DNA from: Pelosinus baikalensis
GTDB taxonomy: Bacteria > Bacillota > Negativicutes > DSM-13327
Length of the DNA stretch: 64,000 nt
Direction of reading: 5' to 3'
NCBI RefSeq assembly: GCF_020819555.1
Contig: NZ_JAJHJB010000004.1
Span: 62,001 to 126,000, forward strand
In this document: piece by piece, positions 8,358-17,582 of the stretch
How positions within the stretch are numbered: the first letter of the stretch is position 1
Layout: every line of letters starts with the position of its first letter
Position numbers and translations under genes: made by a program
Notes under the pieces: generated by a model
What the model was told of the DNA's origin: nothing
Seen by the model: the letters and a program-made list of their open reading frames with translations, nothing else
The model's database searches: none

Positions 8358-8900
8358 ATGAAAAAATTTATTTGTACAATTTGCGGATATGTTCATGAAG
8401 GTGAAGAAGCGCCTGACAAATGTCCCATCTGCAAAGCTGGCAAGGATCAGTTTAAAGAAATGACTGGAAAATTAGCTTGGGCAGATGAACATCGAATTGG
8501 CATTGTTAAGGATGTTCCCGGAGAGATTGTGGAAGGGTTACGTGCTAATTTTCTGGGAGAATGTACAGAGGTTGGGATGTATTTGGCTATGTCCCGCCAG
8601 GCAGATCGGCAAGGTTATCCGGAAGTGGCAGAGGCTTATAGGCGCATTGCTTATGAAGAAGCGGATCATGCTGCTAAATTTGCCGAGATCTTAGGTGAGG
8701 TAGTTGTGGCAGATACGAAAGCTAACTTAACAGCAAGAGTGGAAGCGGAGTATGGCGCATGTGATGGGAAGAAAAAGCTTGCGACGTTGGCAAAACAACA
8801 TAATTTAGACGCGATTCATGATACCGTACATGAGATGTGCAAGGATGAAGCTAGGCATGGGTGCGTTTTTGCGGGCTTACTCGATCGATATTTTAAGTGA
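8358..8900 (+). CDS. Rubrerythrin, reverse type (N-terminal rubredoxin domain)
   Basis: 180 residues. A rubredoxin-like FeS4 site comes first (Cys6, Cys9, Cys22, Cys25), followed by a ferritin-like diiron domain with ECTEVGMYLAMSRQA, EEADHAAKFAEI and EMCKDEARHG. This domain order is that of reverse rubrerythrin, an NADH-linked peroxidase (via rubredoxin and a reductase) that protects anaerobes from peroxide and oxygen. GGGAGG precedes the ATG. It is followed after 12 bases by a DUF1540 gene, probably in one transcript. Confidence 0.93.
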   Translation: MKKFICTICGYVHEGEEAPDKCPICKAGKDQFKEMTGKLAWADEHRIGIVKDVPGEIVEGLRANFLGECTEVGMYLAMSRQADRQGYPEVAEAYRRIAYEEADHAAKFAEILGEVVVADTKANLTARVEAEYGACDGKKKLATLAKQHNLDAIHDTVHEMCKDEARHGCVFAGLLDRYFK

Positions 8901-8912
8901 GGAGGAATCAAC

Positions 8913-9233
8913 ATGGCAAAAATCAACTGTAAAGTTACGAACTGTTCCCATAATCAATCTGGTGAATGTTATGCAAACTGTATTGATATTGTTGGCAGCT
9001 CTGCTAAAAAAGAATGTGACACCTGCTGTGGCTCTTTTTTAGACAACCGTCATTACTCTGAACTGACAAACAATACGTTAAGTATGGGTTCCTGTGATTG
9101 TTTAAAATGTACTGTTGAGACTTGTTCCTATAATGACAATCGACTCTGTTCGTTAGACCAGATTCAGGTCGGTGGACAAAGAGTAGAATACTATACGCAA
9201 ACGGAGTGTTCCAGCTTCCAGCAAAGAGGCTAA
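8913..9233 (+). CDS. DUF1540 protein with two cysteine-rich domains
   Basis: 106 residues with two similar cysteine-rich modules: INCKVTNCSHNQSGECYA at residues 4-21, and LKCTVETCSYNDNRLCSLDQ at about 65-84. Each is followed by a further cysteine (CDTCCGSF; TECSSF). DUF1540 proteins are small, probably metal-binding proteins of Firmicutes without a known role. Linkage to rubrerythrin (12-bp gap, own GAGGAATC ribosome binding site) suggests an oxidative-stress or metal-storage function; that is inference. Confidence 0.9.
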   Translation: MAKINCKVTNCSHNQSGECYANCIDIVGSSAKKECDTCCGSFLDNRHYSELTNNTLSMGSCDCLKCTVETCSYNDNRLCSLDQIQVGGQRVEYYTQTECSSFQQRG

Positions 9234-9294
9234 TGTGCAATTTTGAGATGATAGAATCAAAGCCTGTCCATTTAGAAGGTTTCCCCAAATAAGT

Positions 9295-9328
9295 GAAGCT
9301 CACTCTTACGCTGGTAAGAATGAGCTTC
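9295..9328 (+). terminator. Hairpin after DUF1540
   Basis: GAAGCTCACTCTTAC pairs with GTAAGAATGAGCTTC around a GCTG loop with one mismatch. There is no T run, so it may work as an RNA-stability hairpin. Confidence 0.5.
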
Positions 9329-9332
9329 ATCT

Positions 9333-9398
9333 GTCATTGCGAGCATAGCGAAGCAATCCCCTGCTGTTAAGAGATTGCTTCACTCTGTTCGCAATGAC
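9333..9398. repeat. REP-like palindrome of the ATTGCGAG...GAAGCAATC type
   Basis: GTCATTGCGA..AGCGAAGCAATC and GATTGCTTCACT..TCGCAATGAC form a long imperfect hairpin. Such palindromes are common intergenic repeats in many unrelated bacteria. Only this copy is present in the window. Confidence 0.75.
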
Positions 9399-9410
9399 AA
9401 AAATATTAAT

Positions 9411-9485
9411 AAAATCCTTTGTGTACTTTGCGTCTTTGTGGTTCAATTCGTTTGTATGTTTTAAAGGATGCGCAGCGTTTTTCTT
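9411..9485. repeat. Dispersed repeat, half copy
   Basis: Carries the right arm CTTTGTGTACTTTGCGTCTT, then GTGGTTC, plus the tail ATGTTTTAAAGGATGCGCAG found also at 26010. The left arm is absent, replaced by the REP-like palindrome. Confidence 0.65.
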
Positions 9486-9504
9486 GTTATTTTATTATGC
9501 AGTG

Positions 9505-12075
9505 TTAATTTATTTTTCGCATCAATCGCATTCCATTTAACGTTACAAGGATTGATGAACCCGTATCAGCGAAGACGGCAAGCCACAAATTCGCCATGCC
9601 GGTGAATGTTAAAATAACAAAAATGATTTTAATTATGATTGAAAAACTGATATTTTGCTTAATGATGGACAGCGTCTTATTGCTGAGTTTGATTACATAG
9701 GCCAATTTTCCCAGATCATCGGACATCAGCGCGATATCGGCTGTTTCCAGGGCCGTATCCGAGCCAGCGACCCCCATGGCAACACCAATTGTGGAGGCGG
9801 CCATGGCAGGAGCATCATTGACTCCATCGCCGACCATCGCTACATTGTTATATTTATTCAGGAGTTCATTTATGGTTGCTACTTTATCTTGGGGTAGGAG
9901 TTCACTATAAAGGGTATCAATGTTCAATTCTTTTGCGATAGAGCCAGCTACTTGTCGATTATCACCTGTCAACATGGCAATGTGTTTTATACCTGCCTCC
10001 CGGAGTTTCATAAGGGCATCTTTACTATTTTCCCGTAAGGTATCAGCTACCGCAATCATGCCGTATAGAGTGTTTTGCGTTCCGACTAGCATAAGAGTTT
10101 TGCCTTGTTGCTGTAGATCTGTAATTTGTTTTTCGTATTGAGATAGGTTCAATCCCAATTCTTCAAACAAGCGTGGATTTCCGATAAATACAGTTTGGTT
10201 ATCGATATCTGCTTGTGCCCCACGTCCCACCAGGGCTTTAAAATTGATTATTGGCTTTAAGGCTAACCCTGAAGATTTTTCGACGATTGCAACAGCCAAT
10301 GGATGTTCAGACCATTTTTCGATGGAGGCTGCGGTGGTTAAAACATCTTGTTCATTGCTGTTCAAAGATATAATATCTGTAACTCTGGGATGACCATGAG
10401 TTAAGGTACCAGTTTTATCAAAGGCAATGGCCTGTATGGAACCCATTTGCTCTAGGTAAGCACCACCTTTAATAAGAACACCATTCCTAGAGGAGTTACC
10501 AATGGCTGAAACGATGGAAACAGGTGTGGAAATAACCAAAGCGCAAGGGCAAGATATGACAAGAAGGACTAAGCCTTTGTAGAACCATGGAGCGAATGGC
10601 TGACTAAAGAGCAGCCAAGGTACAACCATGATCCCTGCAGCAATTACTAACACTGCTGGTGTATAGTATTTCGCGAACTGATCAACAAACTGTTGGGAGG
10701 GAGCCTTCTGTGACTGTGCTTCTTCAACTAAGTGCATAATTTTGGCAAGAGTAGAGTCGGCAGCAATTTTAGTAACTTCAATTTCTAAAGCACCATGCTC
10801 ATTGACGGTACCTGCATATACCCCATCGCCAATTGTTTTTTCTACCGGTAATGATTCTCCTGTAATTGTCGCCTGGTTCACGGCAGATGCCCCGTTCTTA
10901 ACAATGCCATCCATAGCAATGCGTTCACCAGGCTTTACGATAATGATATCACTGATCACGATTTCTTCTACAGGAAGCTTTTGCTCCAGACCGTTACGCA
11001 AAACTAAAGCTTCCGCTGGTGCTAATTCCATAAGTGCCCTTATTGATTGTCTTGTTTTATCCATCGTATAGGTTTGCAATGTGTTACCAAAGGAGAACAG
11101 AAAAGCAACCGTTGCTCCTTCGCCCCACTCTTCGATGGCGAATGCTCCGATGACAGCTACTGTCATCAGAAAATTCATATCAAAAGTAAGGGACCGCAGG
11201 CTGTAAAAGCCGCTTTTTGCGGTATTGTATCCGCCCACAATGGCAGCTAGAACATATAAGGGAACAATGATTGTATCACCAATACCCAGCCAATCAAGTA
11301 TCATGCTGACTGCTAGGATGATTCCGGAAAATACTGTGGACTGGGTTTTGGGGTTGGTCCACCACTCTGCCTGTATTTTGGTATGTTGTATCGATTGGGT
11401 ATTAATTTCTGCCTTGTAACCTACTTGTGCGACCGCCTGCATAATAGCAGAGTCGGTAGTTGTATGCTCTACCGTTAATTTTGCAGCAGCAAAGTTTACA
11501 TTCGCTGTGTGCACTCCTGTCAGAGTGGAGAGATGTTTTTCCAGCTTATTGGCGCAATCGCCACAATCAAGTCCAGAGACGGTAAATACTGACTTATGAA
11601 ATTGGGACTGTTTATTTATATCGTTTATTAGACTGGCTTTATATCCAAAACTGCTAACGGCTTTTGCAATTTCTGCAGTTTGAATCATAGTATGATTATA
11701 CGTTACTTTCATCTTTGCAGTGGCAAAGTTGACCTTTACGTCTATAATGCCTTTTTGCTTTCCGAGACCTTTTTCCAATTTAATAGCGCAATCTCCGCAG
11801 TCGAGGCCGGCGATGGTAAAGTTATTTACGATAATATCACTTTGGGCAATGGCTGGAGCAGCTGTGTGTGAGCAATCGCAATGATCTTCAACAGCTGCTG
11901 CTTCTTCATCTATGTGTCCCTCATGATTCATATCAGCATCAGTGGGAGAACCTTCTGGCGAGCAACAACTGCAGGATGGTATTGTCTCCGGCTTTGTCAA
12001 TACTGCACCGGATTCAGAGCAGCTATCGTCACAGGAATGTTTTGTTTCTTCAATGAATTGAGTTTTATTCGCCAT
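9505..12075 (-). CDS. Zn/Cd/Pb-exporting P1B-type ATPase
   Basis: 856 residues from the ATG at 12075, which has AGGAGTGAG in front; the longer frame has no such signal. The N-terminus is rich in Cys and His (SCDDSC, SCSCCS, HCDCSH), then two heavy-metal domains carry GLDCGDC at about 90-96 and 168-174. The membrane metal site is CPC in ISCPCALVISTP; DKTGTLTHG holds the phosphorylated Asp, and SEHPLA and GDGVNDAPA complete the ATPase signature. It exports divalent soft metals. The CadC-like repressor is 10 bp upstream in the same operon. Confidence 0.92.
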   Translation of the reverse strand: MANKTQFIEETKHSCDDSCSESGAVLTKPETIPSCSCCSPEGSPTDADMNHEGHIDEEAAAVEDHCDCSHTAAPAIAQSDIIVNNFTIAGLDCGDCAIKLEKGLGKQKGIIDVKVNFATAKMKVTYNHTMIQTAEIAKAVSSFGYKASLINDINKQSQFHKSVFTVSGLDCGDCANKLEKHLSTLTGVHTANVNFAAAKLTVEHTTTDSAIMQAVAQVGYKAEINTQSIQHTKIQAEWWTNPKTQSTVFSGIILAVSMILDWLGIGDTIIVPLYVLAAIVGGYNTAKSGFYSLRSLTFDMNFLMTVAVIGAFAIEEWGEGATVAFLFSFGNTLQTYTMDKTRQSIRALMELAPAEALVLRNGLEQKLPVEEIVISDIIIVKPGERIAMDGIVKNGASAVNQATITGESLPVEKTIGDGVYAGTVNEHGALEIEVTKIAADSTLAKIMHLVEEAQSQKAPSQQFVDQFAKYYTPAVLVIAAGIMVVPWLLFSQPFAPWFYKGLVLLVISCPCALVISTPVSIVSAIGNSSRNGVLIKGGAYLEQMGSIQAIAFDKTGTLTHGHPRVTDIISLNSNEQDVLTTAASIEKWSEHPLAVAIVEKSSGLALKPIINFKALVGRGAQADIDNQTVFIGNPRLFEELGLNLSQYEKQITDLQQQGKTLMLVGTQNTLYGMIAVADTLRENSKDALMKLREAGIKHIAMLTGDNRQVAGSIAKELNIDTLYSELLPQDKVATINELLNKYNNVAMVGDGVNDAPAMAASTIGVAMGVAGSDTALETADIALMSDDLGKLAYVIKLSNKTLSIIKQNISFSIIIKIIFVILTFTGMANLWLAVFADTGSSILVTLNGMRLMRKIN

Positions 12076-12085
12076 GATCTCACTC

Positions 12086-12454
12086 CTATCGGTGTTTAAT
12101 ATGGTCGATACCTTGAGAGAGCAATGAACGGACGTGTTCGTCATCTAAGGAATACCAAGCCATTTTTCCCTCTCGGCGGTATCGGACAAGTCGAGCATTG
12201 CGTAGAAGCCGCAGCTGATGAGAAACGGTAGACTGGCCCATTTCGATCACCGCTGCAATATCACATACACATAACTCCCGTTTTGTTAACACTTGTAATA
12301 TTTTCACTCTGGTCGGATCACCAAGTAATTTAAAGATTTCAGCGACTTGCTGTGCCTCACTATCAGAAATAGATTCTTTTTTGGCGATACAGATAATTTG
12401 CGGATGCTCACAGAGCTGCTCACAAATATCTTCGGGACATTCTTTTGTTTGCAA
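12086..12454 (-). CDS. ArsR/SmtB-family metal-sensing repressor (CadC-like)
   Basis: 122 residues from a TTG at 12454, preferred because GGGAGTGAG lies just before it. The ATG at 12472 sits inside the operator palindrome and has no ribosome binding site. The winged helix carries ELCVCDIAAVIEMGQSTVSH, with the ELCVCD pair of cysteines that binds metal in CadC, and N-terminal cysteines (ECPEDICEQLC) could complete a Cd/Pb site. It represses its own operon until metal binds. Confidence 0.88.
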   Translation of the reverse strand: MQTKECPEDICEQLCEHPQIICIAKKESISDSEAQQVAEIFKLLGDPTRVKILQVLTKRELCVCDIAAVIEMGQSTVSHQLRLLRNARLVRYRREGKMAWYSLDDEHVRSLLSQGIDHIKHR

Positions 12455-12467
12455 GTTCTCACTCCCT

Positions 12468-12493
12468 AACATATGAACATGTATTCATATGTT
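12468..12493 (-). promoter_or_regulatory. CadC/SmtB-type operator
   Basis: AACATATGAA-CATGTA-TTCATATGTT is a perfect 10-6-10 inverted repeat matching the ATATGAA/TTCATAT half sites typical of ArsR/SmtB repressors. It lies immediately upstream of the TTG start of the regulator. Confidence 0.8.
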
Positions 12494-12821
12494 GTATTAT
12501 AAATGATTTATATGAGAAGTCAAGGGCAAATGCAACCTTTTAATAAAATATGATTAAGAAAATAACCCCGTAGAAAAAAATATGGTTTATCTTCAATTAT
12601 ACAATCACCGCTAATTAAACTTACTCCAAACTGCTATATTATATGTTACATAAAGACTATACGTAACATAATCTGCATCTTCCGGGGGAAATGTTTCAGC
12701 AACGCGATATCTTCCATTGGCAATAGCAGGAATATTGTATTTTTGTGGGAATACATTCATATAGGTTGTTTATAATCAGATAAAGAAATCAATCATGTGG
12801 TCAATATGGGGAGGGAATCGA
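12494..12821. other. Regulatory intergenic region before the hydrogenase operon
   Basis: About 330 bases without a gene. It contains the inverted repeat TATGTTAC (12642-12649) and GTAACATA (12663-12670), 13 bases apart, and a TATAAT at 12771 that may be the -10 box of hydC. No good -35 box is visible. The palindrome is a possible operator for an unknown regulator; it does not match the Rex or Fnr consensus. Confidence 0.45.
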
Positions 12822-13298
12822 GTGTCGGAAGTAGTTGATAACAGAGAAATGGACGAAATTCTGGAGAAGTATGGGTATGAGAAAAGCTGTATTATACCTA
12901 TATTACAGGAAACACAAGCAAGATATAGATATCTGCCCAAGGAAGCCTTTTCTTACCTTTCAGAAAATCTAGGAATCAGCACTGCTAAAATCTATAGTAT
13001 AGCTACTTTTTATGAAAATTTTTCCCTAGAGCAAAAAGGAAAATATGTAATAAAAATATGTGATGGAACAGCGTGTCATGTGAGAAAATCCATTCCTATC
13101 TTGGAACGACTGAAAAATCAGCTTGGACTTACTGCAGACAAGGTAACGACCGATGATCTTATGTTTACTCTTGAAACGGTTTCCTGTCTTGGGGCGTGCG
13201 GGCTAGCACCTGTGCTTACCGTAAATGATCAGGTATATCCTGCCATGACGCCGGACAAAGCACAGGAACTTCTTAAGAGGCTCAAGGAGGAAGAATAG
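12822..13298 (+). CDS. hydC: NuoE-like [2Fe-2S] subunit of electron-bifurcating hydrogenase
   Basis: 158 residues from the GTG at 12822, chosen because GGGGAGGG is correctly spaced; an ATG 27 bases upstream has no such signal. The thioredoxin-like [2Fe-2S] domain has CDGTACHV and ETVSCLGACGLAP, the four cluster cysteines. In HydABC complexes this subunit relays electrons between the NuoF-like subunit and the hydrogenase. First gene of hydCBA, one base before hydB. Confidence 0.9.
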   Translation: MSEVVDNREMDEILEKYGYEKSCIIPILQETQARYRYLPKEAFSYLSENLGISTAKIYSIATFYENFSLEQKGKYVIKICDGTACHVRKSIPILERLKNQLGLTADKVTTDDLMFTLETVSCLGACGLAPVLTVNDQVYPAMTPDKAQELLKRLKEEE

Positions 13299-15173
13299 AT
13301 GTTTTTAAACAGAGAAGATTTTAAAAATGCCTGTACAACATATACGGACTCTCTTGCTATGCAAATAAAGAAGATCTTGGTTTGTGCCGGAACGGGATGC
13401 GTGGCTGGTGGAGCCATTGAGATTTATGAACAATTGATAAAATCCAATGAAAAGTATGATGTACCTTGTACGGTGACGTTAGAGAAGGAGCCTCATGACA
13501 AATCCATAGGAATCAAAAAGAGCGGGTGCCATGGCTTTTGCGAAATGGGTCCATTAGTACGAATAGAACCCCAGGGATGGCTATATATAAAAGTAAAGCC
13601 AGAGGACTGTGCTGAAATTATAGAGAAATCAATCATTAATGAAACCTTTATAGAGCGCTTGGCTTATAAAAAAGAGGGAGTGATGTATCCTACTCAAGAA
13701 GAGATTCCTTTTTATAAAAAGCAAACCCGGCTTGCACTTGAACATTGTGGGCATATTGATGCCACATCGATCAATGAATACTTGGCAATTGGGGGATACG
13801 GCGCATTTACAAAAGCCTTATTCGATATGAGTCAGGAGGATGTCGTAAAGGAAATTGATCTATCTAATTTACGAGGGCGGGGAGGCGGCGGATATCCTAC
13901 AGGCCGTAAATGGAAGCAGGTAAAAGGGCAGAATTCCAGCGTTAAGTATATTGTCTGCAATGGGGATGAGGGTGATCCGGGTGCATTTATGGATCGCAGT
14001 ATAATGGAAGGCGATCCTCACAGGGTACTGGAAGGAATGATGATTGCTGGTGTAGGCTGTGGCTCAGCGGAAGGCTACATCTATGTACGGGCGGAATATC
14101 CCCTTGCCGTTAGCCGTCTAGAAACAGCAATTGGTGAAGCGAAGGAGAGGGGACTTCTTGGCAGAAATATTCTCAGTTCAGGTTTCGACTTTGACATAAA
14201 AATATGCAAAGGTGCAGGAGCATTTGTTTGTGGTGAGGGAAGTGCCCTTACTGCATCGATTGAGGGTAAGCGGGGAATGCCAAGAGTTAAGCCTCCTCGA
14301 ACTGTTGAACATGGTCTCTTTGATAAACCTACGGTCCTTAATAATGTAGAGACTTTTGCGAATGTTCCATTTATTATTCATAAGGGGGCTAAGTGGTATA
14401 AAGCAATAGGTCCGGAGAATAGCCCGGGAACAAAGGCTTTTGCTCTAACAGGAAATATCGAAAATACAGGTCTCATTGAGGTTCCAATGGGTACCACCTT
14501 AGGTGAGGTGATATTTGATATTGGCGGCGGAATGCGGGGTGGACATGAGTTCAAAGCGGTCCAGATTGGCGGGCCTTCTGGTGGATGCTTGACCAAAGAA
14601 CAGCTTGATCTGCCTTTAGATTTTGATTCTCTTAAAAAGGCGGGAGCGATGATCGGATCTGGCGGTCTGGTGGTAATGGATGAACATACATGCATGGTAG
14701 AAGTAGCAAGATTCTTTATGAATTTTACGCAAAATGAATCTTGTGGTAAATGCATACCCTGCCGCGAGGGAACCAAACGTATGCTTGAAATCCTGGATCG
14801 GATCGTTTCCGGGCAAGGAGTCATAGAAGATTTGGATATGTTATTGGAGCTTGCCGACACGATATCAGCCACGGCACTGTGTGGTCTGGGAAAAACTGCA
14901 GCATTGCCTGTTGTCAGCACCATTCGAAACTTCCGCGAAGAATACGAAGCTCACATCGTCGAAAAGAGATGTCCGTCAAGAACTTGCCAAAAATTAAAAA
15001 GAATCTATATTGCTGCAGAATTTTGCCGCGGCTGTTCAAAATGTTCCAGGTTATGCCCGGTGGGGGCAATTAGCGGCAAATTAAAAGAGCCGTTCTTGAT
15101 AGATCCGGATAAATGCATAAAGTGCGGTGCATGTATAGAGTCATGTGCCTTCAAAGCAATCAAGGAGGCATGA
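13299..15173 (+). CDS. hydB: NuoF-like flavoprotein subunit of bifurcating hydrogenase
   Basis: 624 residues, the length of Thermotoga-type HydB. Order of domains: N-terminal thioredoxin-like [2Fe-2S] (VCAGTGCVAGG, GCHGFCEMGP), the NuoF core with the glycine-rich FMN/NADH loop GRGGGGYPTGRKWK, a [4Fe-4S] site in SCGKCIPCREGT, and a C-terminal two-cluster ferredoxin (CRGCSKCSRLCP, CIKCGACIESC). It exchanges electrons with NAD(H) and probably ferredoxin. Its ribosome binding site AAGGAGGAAG lies inside the end of hydC. Confidence 0.92.
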   Translation: MFLNREDFKNACTTYTDSLAMQIKKILVCAGTGCVAGGAIEIYEQLIKSNEKYDVPCTVTLEKEPHDKSIGIKKSGCHGFCEMGPLVRIEPQGWLYIKVKPEDCAEIIEKSIINETFIERLAYKKEGVMYPTQEEIPFYKKQTRLALEHCGHIDATSINEYLAIGGYGAFTKALFDMSQEDVVKEIDLSNLRGRGGGGYPTGRKWKQVKGQNSSVKYIVCNGDEGDPGAFMDRSIMEGDPHRVLEGMMIAGVGCGSAEGYIYVRAEYPLAVSRLETAIGEAKERGLLGRNILSSGFDFDIKICKGAGAFVCGEGSALTASIEGKRGMPRVKPPRTVEHGLFDKPTVLNNVETFANVPFIIHKGAKWYKAIGPENSPGTKAFALTGNIENTGLIEVPMGTTLGEVIFDIGGGMRGGHEFKAVQIGGPSGGCLTKEQLDLPLDFDSLKKAGAMIGSGGLVVMDEHTCMVEVARFFMNFTQNESCGKCIPCREGTKRMLEILDRIVSGQGVIEDLDMLLELADTISATALCGLGKTAALPVVSTIRNFREEYEAHIVEKRCPSRTCQKLKRIYIAAEFCRGCSKCSRLCPVGAISGKLKEPFLIDPDKCIKCGACIESCAFKAIKEA

Positions 15174-15177
15174 CGCA

Positions 15178-16869
15178 ATGAATACAGAATTTATGGTAAT
15201 TGATAATATGCCCGTAGAAATAAATGGAGAAAGAAATATCCTGGATGTAATCAGGAAGGCGGGAATTGACCTTCCAACATTTTGTTACTACTCCGAATTA
15301 TCCGTTTATGGCGCCTGTCGTATGTGCGTGGTAGAGGATCAGTGGGGGACGATTCAGGCCGCATGCTCCACACCTCCTAAAGCTGGTATGGAGATCCGCA
15401 CGAATACGCCAAGGCTCAGGAAATATAGAAAGATGATTCTAGAGCTGCTGCTTTCCAATCACTGTCGTGACTGTACAACCTGTGAAAAAAATGGAAAATG
15501 CAAGCTGCAGGAGCTGGCGCAGCGTTTTGGCATAAAACAGGTGCGATTTCACAACACCTCGGAAGATTCGGAGCTTGATACCTCTTCTCTCTGCATTGTT
15601 CGGGATAAAAGTAAATGTATACTCTGTGGTGATTGTGTAAGAATGTGCAATGAAGTGCAGAATGTGGGAGCCATCGAATTTGCTTTTCGCGGATCAAAGA
15701 TGTGTGTAAGTACAGCATTTGACGAGCCTCTAGCCAATACAAAGTGTGTAGGCTGCGGTCAGTGTTCCGTTGTCTGTCCCACAGGTGCCATCGTGGTTCG
15801 AAATGACACAGCGAAACTCTGGAAGGAACTAAGTGATAACAATACAAAAGTAATTGTACAGATTGCTCCTGCAGTAAGAGTGGGCATTGGAAAAGAACTT
15901 GGTTTTTCAGAGGGGCAAAATGTGATGGGCAGGATTGTTGCTGCTTTAAGACGGATTGGCTTTGATGAAGTATTCGATACATCTACCGGGGCGGATTTTA
16001 CCGTATTGGAAGAAGCAGAGGAGTTTAGCAAAAGGCTGCTAACTGGAGAAAACCTGCCGTTATTCACCTCTTGCTGTCCTGCATGGGTAAGGTATGCTGA
16101 ACAGAACTATCCTCAGCTGCTCAAGAATATATCTACATGCCGTTCCCCAATGCAAATGCTGGCATCAATTCTTAAAGAACACCACAGAAACGATGAAAAG
16201 AGAGTCGTTGTCGTTGCAGTCATGCCTTGTACTGCCAAAAAGCAGGAAGCTGCACGAGATGAATTTAAAGAGGATGGCGTTCCCTATGTGGATTATGTGA
16301 TCACAACACAAGAACTGATCCATCTTATTAAAGAAGCGAACCTTATTTTTTCTGAAATAGAGCCAGAAGCTGTAGATATGCCTTTTGGAACCACCAGCGG
16401 TTCTGGGGTCATTTTTGGTGTAACTGGGGGGGTTACTGAGGCAGTAATTAGGCGGCTTTCGGATGATAAATCATCATTTGCACTGCGAGCAATTGCCTTT
16501 ACAGGTGTACGGGGCATGCAGGGCGTAAAAGAAGCAAGGATTGATTGTAATGGTCGTGAGGTAAAAATTGCAATTGTCAGCGGTCTAAAAAACGCTGATG
16601 ATTTAATCAGAAGCATACAACAAGGAGAAAAACAATATGATTTTGTTGAAGTGATGTCTTGTCCCGGAGGCTGCATCGGCGGAGCGGGACAGCCGGTTAC
16701 CAATCGTGATGGGAAGTATAATAGAGGCGCAGGGCTTTATAATGCTGATCGGATGAGCAATATAAAACGATCAGAAGAAAATCCGATTATAAAAGAGCTT
16801 TACGATGGGATGCTAAAAGGTAAGGTACATAAGCTGCTTCATGTTAATTATCTTAAATCGGATATGTAA
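15178..16869 (+). CDS. hydA: [FeFe]-hydrogenase catalytic subunit
   Basis: 563 residues from the ATG at 15178 with AAGGAGG upstream. A plant-type [2Fe-2S] domain (Cys36, 47, 50, 63), a His-Cys3 [4Fe-4S] site (HCRDCTTCEKNGKC), two more [4Fe-4S] motifs (CILCGDCVRMC, CVGCGQCSVVC) and the H-cluster loops TSCCPAW (297-303), MPCTAKK (349-355) and EVMSCPGGC (491-499) are all intact. With HydB and HydC it should interconvert H2 with NADH plus ferredoxin. The maturases HydEFG are not in the window. Confidence 0.95.
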   Translation: MNTEFMVIDNMPVEINGERNILDVIRKAGIDLPTFCYYSELSVYGACRMCVVEDQWGTIQAACSTPPKAGMEIRTNTPRLRKYRKMILELLLSNHCRDCTTCEKNGKCKLQELAQRFGIKQVRFHNTSEDSELDTSSLCIVRDKSKCILCGDCVRMCNEVQNVGAIEFAFRGSKMCVSTAFDEPLANTKCVGCGQCSVVCPTGAIVVRNDTAKLWKELSDNNTKVIVQIAPAVRVGIGKELGFSEGQNVMGRIVAALRRIGFDEVFDTSTGADFTVLEEAEEFSKRLLTGENLPLFTSCCPAWVRYAEQNYPQLLKNISTCRSPMQMLASILKEHHRNDEKRVVVVAVMPCTAKKQEAARDEFKEDGVPYVDYVITTQELIHLIKEANLIFSEIEPEAVDMPFGTTSGSGVIFGVTGGVTEAVIRRLSDDKSSFALRAIAFTGVRGMQGVKEARIDCNGREVKIAIVSGLKNADDLIRSIQQGEKQYDFVEVMSCPGGCIGGAGQPVTNRDGKYNRGAGLYNADRMSNIKRSEENPIIKELYDGMLKGKVHKLLHVNYLKSDM

Positions 16870-16926
16870 GTTCCAATAAAAGAATTTTAATATTGTTCAG
16901 CATTTGGAAAGCTGTATTGGCATTTA

Positions 16927-17424
16927 CTACTGTTTATAGCAATATTGATTGATAATATCTTGTGAAATGATTAAGTGGATTCCAGGGGCCCAAGTGGGGA
17001 GTAAGAGAGAGGGGGCGTCAATCCCCATGATCTGTCCCAGGGTATTAAAGACAGAGTTGCAGTTTTTTTTGTGAAAATGCTCCCATAAATTAGGGTAACA
17101 CAGCTGTAATGCATTAATGGCAGGAATTGCATTGACTGCTGCTTGCCATCGTTCTTTTACCTGGGCTTCATCACCTGTAATACAGGATCTCGTTGGTTGA
17201 TTGGGCTGCAAGGACCAAGGGATTCCAGCATCACGAAACACTTGCAGGCGATCAACGGAGCTGCCGATTGCCTTGGTTGTTTTAGTTTCTATATGAAATG
17301 CTAGGCCATGAATTTGATCTGTTACTCTATGAGTGGAATTGGTTAATACCCAGAAGTTATGGCTAAAAGGAGTATAGGGAATCTGAAAAGCACGTGCTTG
17401 GATATCCCATTGATTACTGCTCAT
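16927..17424 (-). CDS. Hypothetical protein, 165 residues
   Basis: I do not recognise a family. The protein is soluble, rich in Trp, His and Asn, with no signal peptide or membrane segment. It has a run IHGLAFHIETKTTKAIGSS and a C-terminal IDAPSLLLPTWAPGIHLIIS. AAGGTGA stands about ten bases before the ATG. It lies alone, convergent with hydA, with a 500-bp regulatory region on its other side. Confidence 0.7.
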   Translation of the reverse strand: MSSNQWDIQARAFQIPYTPFSHNFWVLTNSTHRVTDQIHGLAFHIETKTTKAIGSSVDRLQVFRDAGIPWSLQPNQPTRSCITGDEAQVKERWQAAVNAIPAINALQLCYPNLWEHFHKKNCNSVFNTLGQIMGIDAPSLLLPTWAPGIHLIISQDIINQYCYKQ

Positions 17425-17582
17425 TGCTATCGCTTCACCTTCTTTTTTTACTTTTATAGCAGTATCTAACTACATTATTTATAAAATCTCCTGATGGATC
17501 ATGTATTCTTTCGATTTTGATACCTTTAAGTTAGTATATACGTACCTTACAATATATTACTACGCTAATTTAATTTTTTTAG

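Noticed and set aside
14378..14923. 181-codon minus-strand frame inside hydB
   Set aside because: Shadow of a strongly conserved coding region with no start signal.
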